Shown here: one piece after another, positions 9,269 through 17,989 of the stretch
Layout: the number at the start of each line of letters is the position of its first letter
How positions within the stretch are numbered: the stretch's first letter is position 1
Source: Erysipelothrix sp. HDW6A
Lineage (GTDB): Bacteria > Bacillota_I > Bacilli_A > Erysipelotrichales > Erysipelotrichaceae
Reading direction: 5' to 3'
DNA length: 64,000 nucleotides
Assembly: GCF_011400295.1 (NCBI RefSeq)
Contig: NZ_CP049859.1
Span: forward strand, 372,001-436,000
Made by a program: the position numbers and the translations under genes
The notes under the pieces: generated by a model
The model's input: the letters and a program-made list of their open reading frames with translations, nothing else
Told to the model about the DNA's origin: nothing
The model's database searches: none

Positions 9269-9301
9269 TCAAGTGTGCTTCCGGGCACACTTGATGTTTT
9301 A
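9269..9301 (+). promoter_or_regulatory. Intercistronic stem-loop between mglB and mglA
   Basis: A perfect 10-bp stem (9269-9278 with 9285-9294) has the loop TTCCGG and a short T-rich tail. It probably acts as a partial terminator or 3'-end stabiliser that raises mglB relative to mglA and mglC. Confidence 0.75.
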
Positions 9302-9319
9302 TGAGATAGGTGGAACGAT

Positions 9320-10834
9320 ATGAGTGACTATATATTAGAAATGAAATCAATATCAAAAGAGTTTCCGGGGGTTAAGGCACTTGATAATGTAGGACTTAAA
9401 CTTAGACCAGGAACAGTACATGCCCTTATGGGTGAAAATGGTGCTGGAAAGTCCACATTAATGAAATGTCTCTTTGGGATTTATCACCGTGATGAAGGTG
9501 AGATAATTTTCGAAGGTAAATCTGTAGATTTTCAATCATCGAAAGAAGCAATGGATGCAGGAATATCAATGATTCACCAAGAATTACAACCAATTATGAA
9601 GATGACTATTGGAGAAAATATTTTCTTAGGAAGATATCCTCTAAAATCTAATCGTCTCGTTGATCATAAGAAGATGTACGAAGAAACTTCAAGACTTTTA
9701 AAAGAAGTAGGGCTAAACCTTGATCCCAAAACCGAACTAGGTGATCTAACAGTTTCTCAAATGCAATCTATAGAAATTGCTAAAGCAATCTCTCAGAATG
9801 CACGAGTTGTAATTATGGATGAGCCGACATCATCACTCACAACAACGGAAGTAGAAATTCTCTTTGATATTATAAATAAATTAACAGACAAAGGAATTGC
9901 TGTAGTCTACATATCTCATAAGATGGATGAAATACTAAGGATATCTGATGAGATATCAATTATGCGAGATGGCGAATACGTTGGTACATGGCCAGCGTCA
10001 GAAATGACAACTAATTCAATTATTAAATATATGGTTGGACGAGAATTAAAAAGTCTTTTCCCTCCAAAAACAAATGTTGTTCACGATGAAGTAGTTCTAC
10101 GAGTTGAAAACCTAACATCTCCTAATTCGCTATCATTCAAAGAATGCTATTTTGAACTGAAACGTGGTGAAATATTAGGTGTTGGTGGATTAGTTGGGGC
10201 TCAGCGTACTGAGTTAATGGAAGCAATCTATGGTATGCGTTCCGTTTCGCAAGGCTTAGTTTATCATTTAGGTGAGCAAATAGTCATTAATCGACCTCAA
10301 GATGCGATTAAGAACGGTATTGCTCTTGTAACTGAAGACCGTCGTGGTAATGGTATCTTCGGTGTATTATCCATCAGTGATAATGTGACAATTTCATCAA
10401 TCAACGACTATGTAAATAGAGGTCTTTTAAATCAAAGTAAGATTAATCATGTAGTTGATGAAAGCATCGACTTGTTACAAATTAAGACTCCAAGTAAGAA
10501 CACAAAAATTGAAAGTCTCTCAGGTGGTAACCAGCAAAAGGTAATTCTTGCACGCTGGCTAGCAAATAATCCTGACATTCTTATACTTGATGAACCAACA
10601 CGAGGAATTGATGTTGGAGCAAAATACGAAATCTATCAAATCATTAATGATCTCGCTGCTTCTGGCAAGAGCGTTATTGTGGTAACTTCTGAAATGTCAG
10701 AATTATTGGGTATATCAGACCGTATTATGGTTATGTGTGAAGGACGTGTTTCTGGTTTCTTAACACGAGAAGAAGCAACGCAAGAAAGCGTTATGACGCT
10801 AGCTACAAAGTTTATGCAAGGAGATAAAAAATGA
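9320..10834 (+). CDS. mglA: Galactose/methyl galactoside ABC importer, ATP-binding protein
   Basis: A 504-residue duplicated ATPase with two ABC domains. The first has Walker A GENGAGKSTL (about residue 40), signature LTVSQMQSIEIAKAIS and Walker B VVIMDEPTSSL. The second has a degenerate Walker A (GVGGLVGAQRTELM), signature ESLSGGNQQKVILARWL and Walker B ILILDEPTRGIDVG. This two-domain pattern with one altered site is typical of RbsA/MglA. It energises sugar uptake at the inner face of the membrane. It overlaps mglC by four bases (ATGA), so the two are coupled. Confidence 0.93.
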   Translation: MSDYILEMKSISKEFPGVKALDNVGLKLRPGTVHALMGENGAGKSTLMKCLFGIYHRDEGEIIFEGKSVDFQSSKEAMDAGISMIHQELQPIMKMTIGENIFLGRYPLKSNRLVDHKKMYEETSRLLKEVGLNLDPKTELGDLTVSQMQSIEIAKAISQNARVVIMDEPTSSLTTTEVEILFDIINKLTDKGIAVVYISHKMDEILRISDEISIMRDGEYVGTWPASEMTTNSIIKYMVGRELKSLFPPKTNVVHDEVVLRVENLTSPNSLSFKECYFELKRGEILGVGGLVGAQRTELMEAIYGMRSVSQGLVYHLGEQIVINRPQDAIKNGIALVTEDRRGNGIFGVLSISDNVTISSINDYVNRGLLNQSKINHVVDESIDLLQIKTPSKNTKIESLSGGNQQKVILARWLANNPDILILDEPTRGIDVGAKYEIYQIINDLAASGKSVIVVTSEMSELLGISDRIMVMCEGRVSGFLTREEATQESVMTLATKFMQGDKK

Positions 10835-11838
10835 CAACAAAACTATTTAAGAAGGAAAAAAAATACGATATAAAGAGATTATTGACAGATTACTCAATGT
10901 ACTTCGTAGTACTTGTTATGATTCTGTTTACAGGATTTACGCAACAAAACTTCTTCACACTTGGTAATATGTCAAATATATTATCGAATACATCTGTACG
11001 ATTCATTATTGCTTTAGGGGTTTCGGGTACTCTGATTATTCGAGGAACTGACCTATCAGCAGGTCGTATTGTAGGTTTATCCGCGATTCTTGCAGGAACA
11101 TTGGTACAAAAACCTGACTTTATTAATCGTGTTTATCCAAACCTACCAGATTTGCCACTGTTTGTACCTTTAATTATTGTAATCATAGTTTGTGGCTTCT
11201 TCGGTCTTATTAACGGATTGATTGTCGCTAAACTTCATGTCCCACCATTCTTAGCAACCTTAGGAACACAAATTATGATTTATGGTGTAAACATGCTCTA
11301 TAGTGGGAACAATCCAATTGGTACGTTTAAAGATTCATATATTAATATTGGTCAAGGAAAACTCTTTGGATTCATACCATACCTCGTTATTATTTCAGCA
11401 ATCGTTGGAATTGGGATGTGGATTCTCTATTCAAAAACTCGATACGGTAAATATATGTATGCTATTGGTGGCAACGAACAAGCTGCTGAAGTATCAGGAG
11501 TTAACGTTGCACGATCAAAAATTAAGATTTTCGTTTTAGCAGGGATGCTTTACGGATTAGCAGGATTCTTATTATCCGCTAAAACTGGTTCAGTTGGTCC
11601 TTCTTCAGGAACAAGCTACGAACTTGAAGCGATTGCATCGGCTACAATCGGTGGTGTTTCCACAGCTGGTGGCCAAGGAACTGTACCTGGAATTCTATTA
11701 GGGGTATTCGTATTTGAACTCTTAAAAGTCTGTCTTGCATATCTTAGAGTTTCTCCAGATATGACAAACGTTATTCAAGGTATTGTTATTGTTGTTGCAG
11801 TTGCGCTAGATATTCGTAAATCGATGAGGAAAAAATAA
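10831..11838 (+). CDS. mglC: Galactose/methyl galactoside ABC importer, permease
   Basis: A 335-residue integral membrane protein of the BPD_transp_2 (ribose/galactose) family, with about eight to ten hydrophobic helices. Conserved stretches include LGVSGTLIIRGTDLSAGRIVGLSAIL, the glycine-rich VPPFLATLGTQ and YAIGGNEQAAEVSGVNV. The latter contains the EAA-like loop that contacts the ATPase; SATIGGVSTAGGQGTVPGILLGV follows. It forms the sugar channel with MglA. It is translationally coupled to mglA and is followed two bases later by galK. Confidence 0.92.
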   Translation: MTTKLFKKEKKYDIKRLLTDYSMYFVVLVMILFTGFTQQNFFTLGNMSNILSNTSVRFIIALGVSGTLIIRGTDLSAGRIVGLSAILAGTLVQKPDFINRVYPNLPDLPLFVPLIIVIIVCGFFGLINGLIVAKLHVPPFLATLGTQIMIYGVNMLYSGNNPIGTFKDSYINIGQGKLFGFIPYLVIISAIVGIGMWILYSKTRYGKYMYAIGGNEQAAEVSGVNVARSKIKIFVLAGMLYGLAGFLLSAKTGSVGPSSGTSYELEAIASATIGGVSTAGGQGTVPGILLGVFVFELLKVCLAYLRVSPDMTNVIQGIVIVVAVALDIRKSMRKK

Positions 11839-11840
11839 TT

Positions 11841-13010
11841 ATGACACCTAAAAATCTCTATGAAACATTTAATAAAGTTTATGGCAAAAGTGCAGAGAGA
11901 ACATTTTTTGCACCAGGACGAATTAACCTAATTGGTGAACATATTGACTATAACGGTGGTCTTGTATTCCCTTGTGCAATTAGCCAAGGCACCTATGCCC
12001 TTGTTTCAAAACGTACTGATAGAAACGTCAATTTCTACTCAATGAACTTTGAAGAACTAGGAATTATTGAATCAAATCTTGATAACATTGAATACCTAAC
12101 TGAAGATGATTGGGCTAACTATCCAAAAGGTGTATTAAAGTATGTCCAAGAAGATTACACTCTTGATCATGGATTTGATGTTCTATATTTTGGAAATATC
12201 CCAAATGGTGCAGGGCTATCAAGTAGTGCATCCATCGACGTTGTGACAACAGTAATGGTCAATAATATGTTCAGTCTTGATATTCCACAGATTGATATTG
12301 TGCACAATACACGTCGTGTTGAAAATGAATTTATGGGCGTTAATACAGGAATTATGGATCAATATGCTATAACTTTTGGAAGAAAAGATTCAGCATTGTT
12401 ACTTGACACACAAAAGGCAGAACATCGTCTTGTTCCAATCAAGTTAAAAGATATGTCCATTGTGATAATGAACACAAACAAAGTCCGCGGGTTAACAGAT
12501 TCTAAGTACAATCAAAGACTTGAAGAGTGCCAAAGAGCATTAAAAATACTACAAGAATTCTATGATATTCAAGACCTATGTGAATTGAATCAAGGGCAAC
12601 TTGAAGTTAAACGTGAGGCATTCTTAGAAGATCAGATTGCATACAATCGTGCATTCCATGCAATTACGGAAAATGAACGAGTGAAACAAGCAGTAAAAGT
12701 CCTCGAAGCAGGCGATATTAAGGCTTTCGGTGACTTAATGTATCTGTCTCATGAAAGTTTAAAAACAGACTATGAAGTTACCGGAGTAGAACTTGATACA
12801 CTTGTGGATGCAGCTAAGAAGAGTGAATATTGCTTAGGTGCTCGAGTAACGGGAGCAGGCTTTGGGGGTTGTGCTATCGCTATAGTTGAGGATAAAGGTT
12901 TAGATGCATTTATTGAAAGTGTTGGTCTTGAATATAAGGAAATAATTGGCTATGACGCTTCCTTCTATCAAGCTCATGTTGGAGATGGAGCACATGAAAT
13001 TATCTCATAA
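11841..13010 (+). CDS. galK: Galactokinase
   Basis: A 389-residue GHMP kinase. It has the galactokinase signature PGRINLIGEHIDYNGG (about residues 26-41), the ATP-binding GHMP motif NIPNGAGLSSSASIDV (about 116-131), a GIMDQYA catalytic segment with the aspartate base, and a C-terminal ARVTGAGFGGCAIAIV motif. It phosphorylates galactose to galactose-1-phosphate in the cytoplasm, the first committed Leloir step, using sugar brought in by MglBAC. GalT and GalE are not encoded in this window. The gene is in the mgl operon, and its end overlaps the galM start by 17 bases. Confidence 0.93.
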   Translation: MTPKNLYETFNKVYGKSAERTFFAPGRINLIGEHIDYNGGLVFPCAISQGTYALVSKRTDRNVNFYSMNFEELGIIESNLDNIEYLTEDDWANYPKGVLKYVQEDYTLDHGFDVLYFGNIPNGAGLSSSASIDVVTTVMVNNMFSLDIPQIDIVHNTRRVENEFMGVNTGIMDQYAITFGRKDSALLLDTQKAEHRLVPIKLKDMSIVIMNTNKVRGLTDSKYNQRLEECQRALKILQEFYDIQDLCELNQGQLEVKREAFLEDQIAYNRAFHAITENERVKQAVKVLEAGDIKAFGDLMYLSHESLKTDYEVTGVELDTLVDAAKKSEYCLGARVTGAGFGGCAIAIVEDKGLDAFIESVGLEYKEIIGYDASFYQAHVGDGAHEIIS

Positions 13011-13950
13011 TACAGTTAGTCTTAAGGGAGAGAACTTAGTGGTGGAGATACTACCACTAGGGGCATCCCTTATTTCTATGAAGTACAACAATAGCCCCAA
13101 CGTAGTCGTAAGATATCAAGACCTAAATGATTATCAATACAATGGTGTATATCTTGGAACAATGGTTGGACCTATAGCAGGAAGAACCAAAGATGCACAA
13201 TTTACGATAGATGGTAAAACCACACACTTGTCGAAAAACGATAACAACAATCACCTTCATGGTGGTTATCACGGAATATCAACTCATGTATTTAATATAA
13301 GCTATCAAAGTGATTCGCAAGTAATCTTCGAAGATGAAATAAGTCATCAAAAAGATGGTTATCCAGGAACGGTTACTTATAGGATAAAGTATGAGGTAGT
13401 TGATGATGAATTAGTACTGGAAGTACAGGCGAAAAGTTCATCGTTACTTCCATTAAACATTACCAATCATACTTATTTTAATCTTGAAGGTTCAAATTCG
13501 TTATCAAATCAGAAGCTCAGAATTGAAGCAGATAAAGTAGCGTTTTGTGATGATAGTAATGCAAATACTGGAGAATTCTTGAATGTTAAAAATACTGTTT
13601 TTGACTTTAATAATATTAAAGAACTAAGTCCAAATGATAAACATCCACAGTTTGAGATTACGCGTTATCTTGATCATGACTTTAGACTCAATGGGAATGT
13701 AGCTCTAGAATCTTCTGAGTATATCCTAGAGATTGAAACAGATATGCCATATATGCGTGTTTATACGTCGAATTGGTTTGATGAATCGTTCGTTAATGAG
13801 CATGGTGAAAAGGCAAAGAATCAATCTGCCGTAGCATTTGAACCACAATATCTTGCAAATGGATACAACATTACCAACTCCAAAGAGTATCTATTTAATG
13901 AGGGAAGAACATTTAGAAGTCGTACAGCGTACAAATTAAAACAAAAATAA
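12994..13950 (+). CDS. galM: Aldose 1-epimerase (mutarotase)
   Basis: A 318-residue protein of the beta-sandwich GalM family. Key segments are NNNHLHGGYHG, ITNHTYFNLEG (with the catalytic histidine), YLDHDFRL, TDMPYMRVYTSNWF and SAVAFEPQYLANGYN (with the catalytic glutamate). It interconverts alpha- and beta-galactose so that galactokinase receives the alpha form. I chose the ATG at 12994 because TGGAG precedes it; it lies inside the end of galK, in another frame. This is the last gene of the galactose operon and ends at a bidirectional terminator. Confidence 0.88.
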   Translation: MKLSHNTVSLKGENLVVEILPLGASLISMKYNNSPNVVVRYQDLNDYQYNGVYLGTMVGPIAGRTKDAQFTIDGKTTHLSKNDNNNHLHGGYHGISTHVFNISYQSDSQVIFEDEISHQKDGYPGTVTYRIKYEVVDDELVLEVQAKSSSLLPLNITNHTYFNLEGSNSLSNQKLRIEADKVAFCDDSNANTGEFLNVKNTVFDFNNIKELSPNDKHPQFEITRYLDHDFRLNGNVALESSEYILEIETDMPYMRVYTSNWFDESFVNEHGEKAKNQSAVAFEPQYLANGYNITNSKEYLFNEGRTFRSRTAYKLKQK

Positions 13951-13972
13951 CAGATTGCTCTGTTATTTTTTA
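13944..13972. terminator. Bidirectional terminator between galM and mutY
   Basis: A perfect 8-bp stem (13946-13953 with 13960-13967) has a T-run on the plus strand and A-rich flanks on the other side. It overlaps both stop codons, serving convergent galM and mutY. Confidence 0.85.
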
Positions 13973-14956
13973 TAATATATTAAGTTCTTTTAGTATTTTA
14001 CGGTGTGCCGTAATCATTGCAATTGAGTCTTTAAGCTCTTGAATTGGTACAAAGAACCAGTTGTCATTTGCATCAACAGTGTCAACATAATATGCTTTGA
14101 TGTTCCAGTGAAGATGAGAGAACTTATGAACAAGACTTGCAACGACTTCTTTATCCTGAGGGTGTCCATCAACTTGAGGAAGTCTAAAGAGTCCTTCCAT
14201 TAATCCATCACTATGATCCTTTGAAATAAGGATTTTATCATCGACTGTTAGTATTAATACACTCTTATCATAAGAAGGAACTTTCTTAGCTTTTGGTGTG
14301 TAAGGTACATCAGTACTTACTTCCCCACGCCAGCATGCACACATCTCTTCGAAAGGGCAACCTTCACAGCGAACATTACTTGGAGTACAGACCAGTGCCC
14401 CCAGTTCCATCATTGCTTGATTAAACTCATTCGGATCAGCTCCACTTGATAACAATTCCTTTTTGAGGAACTCTTCAAATACTTTATGGGCTTTTCGCGC
14501 ATTCACATTCTCAGTGTAATTTAAGTAACGAGCCATAACTCTCTTAACGTTTCCATCAATAACAATCTCAGGCTTACTAAAGGCGATGGACGCTATTGCA
14601 CTGGAAGTGTAATCACCAATACCAGGTATCATCATAAGTTCTTCTTTAGTATCAGGAAGTACACCATTAAAATGCTCAACTACAAATTGAGCTCCTAGAT
14701 GAAGATTCCTTGCTCTTCGATAATAACCAAGGCCTTCCCATAATTTTAGGATATCATCAATCGATGCATCGGCAAGATCTTGGACTGTCGGGTAGCGTTC
14801 TATCCAGCGGTTAAAATAAGGAATCATTGTTGCGATTTGTGTTTGTTGCGCCATGATTTCACTTACCCAAATACGATATGGGTCACGGTTTTCTCTGAAA
14901 GGTAAGTCACGTTTATTGTCGTGATACCAGTTTAATAATCTATCTGTAAATGTCAT
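13970..14956 (-). CDS. mutY: A/G-specific adenine DNA glycosylase
   Basis: A 328-residue MutY. The HhH-GPD domain has the catalytic glutamate in SEIMAQQTQ (residue 33), GLGYYRRARNLH, the helix-hairpin-helix MIPGIGDYTSSAI and the catalytic aspartate in VIDGNVKRV (residue 134). The [4Fe-4S] cluster cysteines are 190, 197, 200 and 206 (C-x6-C-x2-C-x5-C). The C-terminal Nudix-like 8-oxoG recognition domain (VLILTVDDKILI, KFSHLHWNIKAYYV) is present. It removes adenine mispaired with 8-oxoguanine. Its start lacks a good ribosome site, and a terminator-like hairpin ends only about 16 bases upstream, which may matter for regulation. Confidence 0.93.
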   Translation of the reverse strand: MTFTDRLLNWYHDNKRDLPFRENRDPYRIWVSEIMAQQTQIATMIPYFNRWIERYPTVQDLADASIDDILKLWEGLGYYRRARNLHLGAQFVVEHFNGVLPDTKEELMMIPGIGDYTSSAIASIAFSKPEIVIDGNVKRVMARYLNYTENVNARKAHKVFEEFLKKELLSSGADPNEFNQAMMELGALVCTPSNVRCEGCPFEEMCACWRGEVSTDVPYTPKAKKVPSYDKSVLILTVDDKILISKDHSDGLMEGLFRLPQVDGHPQDKEVVASLVHKFSHLHWNIKAYYVDTVDANDNWFFVPIQELKDSIAMITAHRKILKELNIL

Positions 14957-14972
14957 AGGACCAGTATAGCAT

Positions 14973-15012
14973 AAAAAAGAAAAAGACCTTAGCGAAAGTC
15001 TTTTTCTTTTTT
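14973..15012 (-). terminator. Strong terminator hairpin just upstream of mutY
   Basis: A perfect 15-bp stem (14973-14987 with 14998-15012) has a 10-base loop. Read on the minus strand it ends in a T-run just before the mutY start. No protein-coding gene ends here, so it either ends a small RNA or attenuates mutY. Confidence 0.7.
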
Positions 15013-15036
15013 AAGAGAGATAGTGCGTATTATCCA

Positions 15037-15146
15037 CAGTATCACATTATAAGTGGTTAAGAAGGAAATTATAAAGTGACTCAAGGATAACAATCTTTGC
15101 GGTAACAACTTGAAATTATTATTAAGTTGTTACCTATATGATACTG
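15037..15146 (-). ncRNA. Candidate structured leader RNA or small RNA upstream of mutY
   Basis: The 350-base region between mutY and the next gene holds no supported protein gene but nested inverted repeats. An outer 8-bp pairing (15037-15044 with 15139-15146) encloses a perfect 11-bp stem (15101-15111 with 15124-15134) that has a 12-base loop. On the minus strand these would fold upstream of the terminator at 14973-15012, giving a leader or RNA of roughly 170-200 bases. I could not match it to a known riboswitch, 6S RNA or tmRNA. The strand is inferred from the terminator. Confidence 0.35.
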
Positions 15147-15306
15147 CTTACATTTTGAAAAAGCAAGCAAAATATGCAATTAATGTATGTGATAGTTTGT
15201 GCACAAAATAATAAAGGTTATATATTGATAATGAACGATGAAATGTGTTTGATACCACGAAAATTAATAGAATCATGTATAATAAGAACGTAAGGAATGT
15301 GATTGA

Positions 15307-16563
15307 ATGAAACTAACGACACGAAACAAAATTGAACTTGGACTCCAGTTTATTATTGGGGTATCAATAGTAATTTCCGGAACTCTGGTTATTTTTAGAG
15401 AAAACCTAGTTTGGGAAATTTTGTTTTGGTCAATCGTAGGTTTACTAGCGTTTCAGGTATTAATGCAAGCCTACCAAACAGTAAAGAGTAGGAAGTTCAC
15501 AGATTTACTCGTAACACTAGGAGTTATTATTCTACTCGTATTAATGACGACCTACAATCACTTACATATCTCCGTCACTGCATTATTATTTGGACTATGG
15601 GCACTGTTTAATGCATTTACCTATGGCTTGAAGCTCTTTGTCCAAATTAAGGATAAGGAAAGAGGGAAAACCTTCAACTTACTCGCAATGCTAGCTTATA
15701 TTATTATGGGTGGTATTCTCTTCATATTTAGATCAGAGTCTTCCTTTATTATGAACTTGCAAATAGGTATCTATATCATTCTACTGGGTCTTGTACAATG
15801 TATGTCAGCAATACGCGTCTTATTTCTTGATAAGATTCGCGTTAGTTTTTCTCCACCAGTATTTATTGCGGCACTCATTCCGGACTTTCTATTAAAGAAA
15901 ATATCAAAGATTAAAATCGACAACCCAGAACAATTTAATGATGTTGTTACGCCTACAAAACCTAATATGTTGTCTGTATATTTATATGCAAAAGACGACG
16001 GTCCTAGCCGTATTGGTCATTTAGATATTGGATACAATGGTATTATCTATTCCTATGGTGCACACGATAACTATAATCGTGCTAAGACAATGGCCTATGG
16101 GGATGGTGTTCTTATTGTAGGAAGTGAAATTGACTTCGTGAATTATGCGGTCGATACAGGCACTACGGTATTTAGATTCATTGTTAAACTTACTAGCACA
16201 CAAGCGGACAATATCGAGAATCGAATTAATGAAATCCTAAATGATGCTTACTATTATAATTATCCTTATCAGAATGATCCAGAAGGCGAGAACTATCTAA
16301 CACGCTTACGACAAGCGAATCTTCACGTTGATTTCTATAAATTCTTCCGAGGAAAGTTTAAAACATACAATGTCTTAACTACCAATTGCGTTATTGTTGC
16401 TGATCAGATTGTTAAATCTACTGGGATGAAATTATTCCAAATGAGTGGGGTAGCAACACCAGGGGCTTACTATGAATACCTGGACTCGCAGCTCAATAAA
16501 CCCGGATCAATTGTGATTGGTAAAGAAATATACAGTTCAGACGCATTAAACACATCAAGCTAG
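15307..16563 (+). CDS. Membrane protein: HdeD-like helices fused to a permuted papain-like domain
   Basis: A 418-residue protein with two parts. Residues about 8-180 form six to seven hydrophobic helices arranged like HdeD/DUF308 proteins (FIIGVSIVISGTLVIF, ILFWSIVGLLAFQVL, LLALL-type repeats). Residues about 215-405 are soluble. They contain a histidine in RIGHLDIGYNGIIYSYGAHD and a cysteine in VLTTNCVIVADQIV, spaced as in circularly permuted NlpC/P60-papain folds (YiiX/PPPDE-like), where histidine precedes cysteine. A hydrolase or acyltransferase acting near the membrane is possible, but no function is known. The start follows AAGGA. The gene ends on its own terminator. Confidence 0.72.
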   Translation: MKLTTRNKIELGLQFIIGVSIVISGTLVIFRENLVWEILFWSIVGLLAFQVLMQAYQTVKSRKFTDLLVTLGVIILLVLMTTYNHLHISVTALLFGLWALFNAFTYGLKLFVQIKDKERGKTFNLLAMLAYIIMGGILFIFRSESSFIMNLQIGIYIILLGLVQCMSAIRVLFLDKIRVSFSPPVFIAALIPDFLLKKISKIKIDNPEQFNDVVTPTKPNMLSVYLYAKDDGPSRIGHLDIGYNGIIYSYGAHDNYNRAKTMAYGDGVLIVGSEIDFVNYAVDTGTTVFRFIVKLTSTQADNIENRINEILNDAYYYNYPYQNDPEGENYLTRLRQANLHVDFYKFFRGKFKTYNVLTTNCVIVADQIVKSTGMKLFQMSGVATPGAYYEYLDSQLNKPGSIVIGKEIYSSDALNTSS

Positions 16564-16577
16564 ATGTGTTTTTTTTT
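16549..16577 (+). terminator. Terminator overlapping the end of the membrane/papain-like gene
   Basis: A 7-bp stem (16550-16556 with 16563-16569) is followed by nine T residues. The left arm is inside the coding end. Confidence 0.85.
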
Positions 16578-16715
16578 GTTTGTTCAATCATGACAATATA
16601 GTTAATAAAAGATGTATAAATATAACTGTTCAATACATAAATTAACCTTTTCTTACAACATTACTCTATTTTTAATGAAATTTTGGTAAAATTTAGGGCA
16701 CGTTGAGGTGAAAAA

Positions 16716-17978
16716 GTGAAAAAGAAATTAAAACCAAAAATAAAGCTTGAGTTTAGTTTAGAGGCTTTTAAGAAATGGTTGGTAAATTATAAGTTCTTCA
16801 ATGTTCTTTTGTGTATGGCTCTAGTGATTGTAGGGTTCACAATGTGGGAGAATCGTCCAAATTCAATGAGGACACCTAATTTTACTAACACTACAAATTA
16901 TAGTGAAGTGAAAGGAAGTTATGACTTCAAAGATTTCTATGAAATCTTAAATAAAGAAAAAAATGCAACTGTTAAAGATGTACATTTCAAATTAGAGAAC
17001 GATTATTGCTATGAAATGAACGATGTTGCATTGTGCGTTAAGGGATATGAGCTCTTTGAGACAGAGAAGGATGTCAGTTTAAAATCTAATTATCGAATCT
17101 CAAGTGCAAAACATTTCCTAGTAGCTGAAATTGAAATTATTAATAGTAAAGATGGTCCAATCGAAGTTAGTGAATTTGGCTATGCGACTGGAAGTGATTA
17201 TAGTGGGACACGATCTCTTCGAGACTCGGATATTGAGCTACCAAATAACCTTGGTAACATCAGATATGATGAGAAGCTGACCGTAAATCCTCATTCAAGT
17301 TATGAGGGACAGATTGTATATCCTTTCAATCCTACATCGTTTCGTCAATTGTACTTCGATGGTGGCGTAGTAGTCGATATGCCTGAAATAATCAATAAAA
17401 ATAAAGTTGATTCACGGAGCTTGTTTACAATGAGAGAGGGTATTGAATTCCCAGTGATTGACTCGCTCATCGAAAGACATATTGAAACAGTTAATAACTT
17501 ACCTACATCGACATTAGGAAGATCAAATGGTTTCACGAAAGTGACAAATAAGGTTGAACCTAATGTAAGTCTAGTAAATGCTAAAGAGACAATTTCAGTA
17601 ACACTTGACCGTGTTGAATCAGGATACTTTGAATACCGTCCGGAGTATATTGCAAGAAGCCGCTATCGTTCTTCATATGAAGGAAAACATTATTATAGAG
17701 CACTAAAAATAACTCTTACAAATACCGGAACGTCTTCAATGAATACAAGTCAATTAAAAGCATCACTAGACCTCAAGTCAAATAGTTATTTGGCTAGTGG
17801 ATACCTCATAAACAGAGGAAGTACAGTAGATCCTGGTGAATCCGTAGATCTAATCTTTGATTACCAAGCGCGTGATGCTCAGAGTGGCCAGCTAAAGTTA
17901 GGTGAAGTTTATCGATTTGTTTTATCAAATGAAAGTAAAGAGGTTCTGCTTGAAAGTGAATTCAAGTTGGAACAATAA
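16716..17978 (+). CDS. Hypothetical membrane-anchored extracytoplasmic protein
   Basis: A 420-residue protein I do not recognise by name. A basic N-terminus is followed by one membrane helix (about residues 25-45, FFNVLLCMALVIVGFTMW), then a long soluble region likely outside the cell. That region holds two beta-rich modules with immunoglobulin-like, DUF4352-style character (HFLVAEIEIINSKDGPIEV and YYRALKITLTNTGTSSMN, with GESVDLIFDYQ). Translation starts at GTG, supported by GAGGTG just upstream. It is the first gene of a four-gene run with the SPFH/zinc-ribbon protein and two small membrane proteins, 11 bases before the second gene, so a shared envelope role is likely. Confidence 0.7.
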   Translation: MKKKLKPKIKLEFSLEAFKKWLVNYKFFNVLLCMALVIVGFTMWENRPNSMRTPNFTNTTNYSEVKGSYDFKDFYEILNKEKNATVKDVHFKLENDYCYEMNDVALCVKGYELFETEKDVSLKSNYRISSAKHFLVAEIEIINSKDGPIEVSEFGYATGSDYSGTRSLRDSDIELPNNLGNIRYDEKLTVNPHSSYEGQIVYPFNPTSFRQLYFDGGVVVDMPEIINKNKVDSRSLFTMREGIEFPVIDSLIERHIETVNNLPTSTLGRSNGFTKVTNKVEPNVSLVNAKETISVTLDRVESGYFEYRPEYIARSRYRSSYEGKHYYRALKITLTNTGTSSMNTSQLKASLDLKSNSYLASGYLINRGSTVDPGESVDLIFDYQARDAQSGQLKLGEVYRFVLSNESKEVLLESEFKLEQ

Positions 17979-17989
17979 GGAGAAAACAC

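Noticed and set aside
15030..15038. A perfect DnaA box (TTATCCACA) suggesting a replication origin
   Set aside because: A single box with no cluster, and no dnaA, dnaN or other origin genes nearby.
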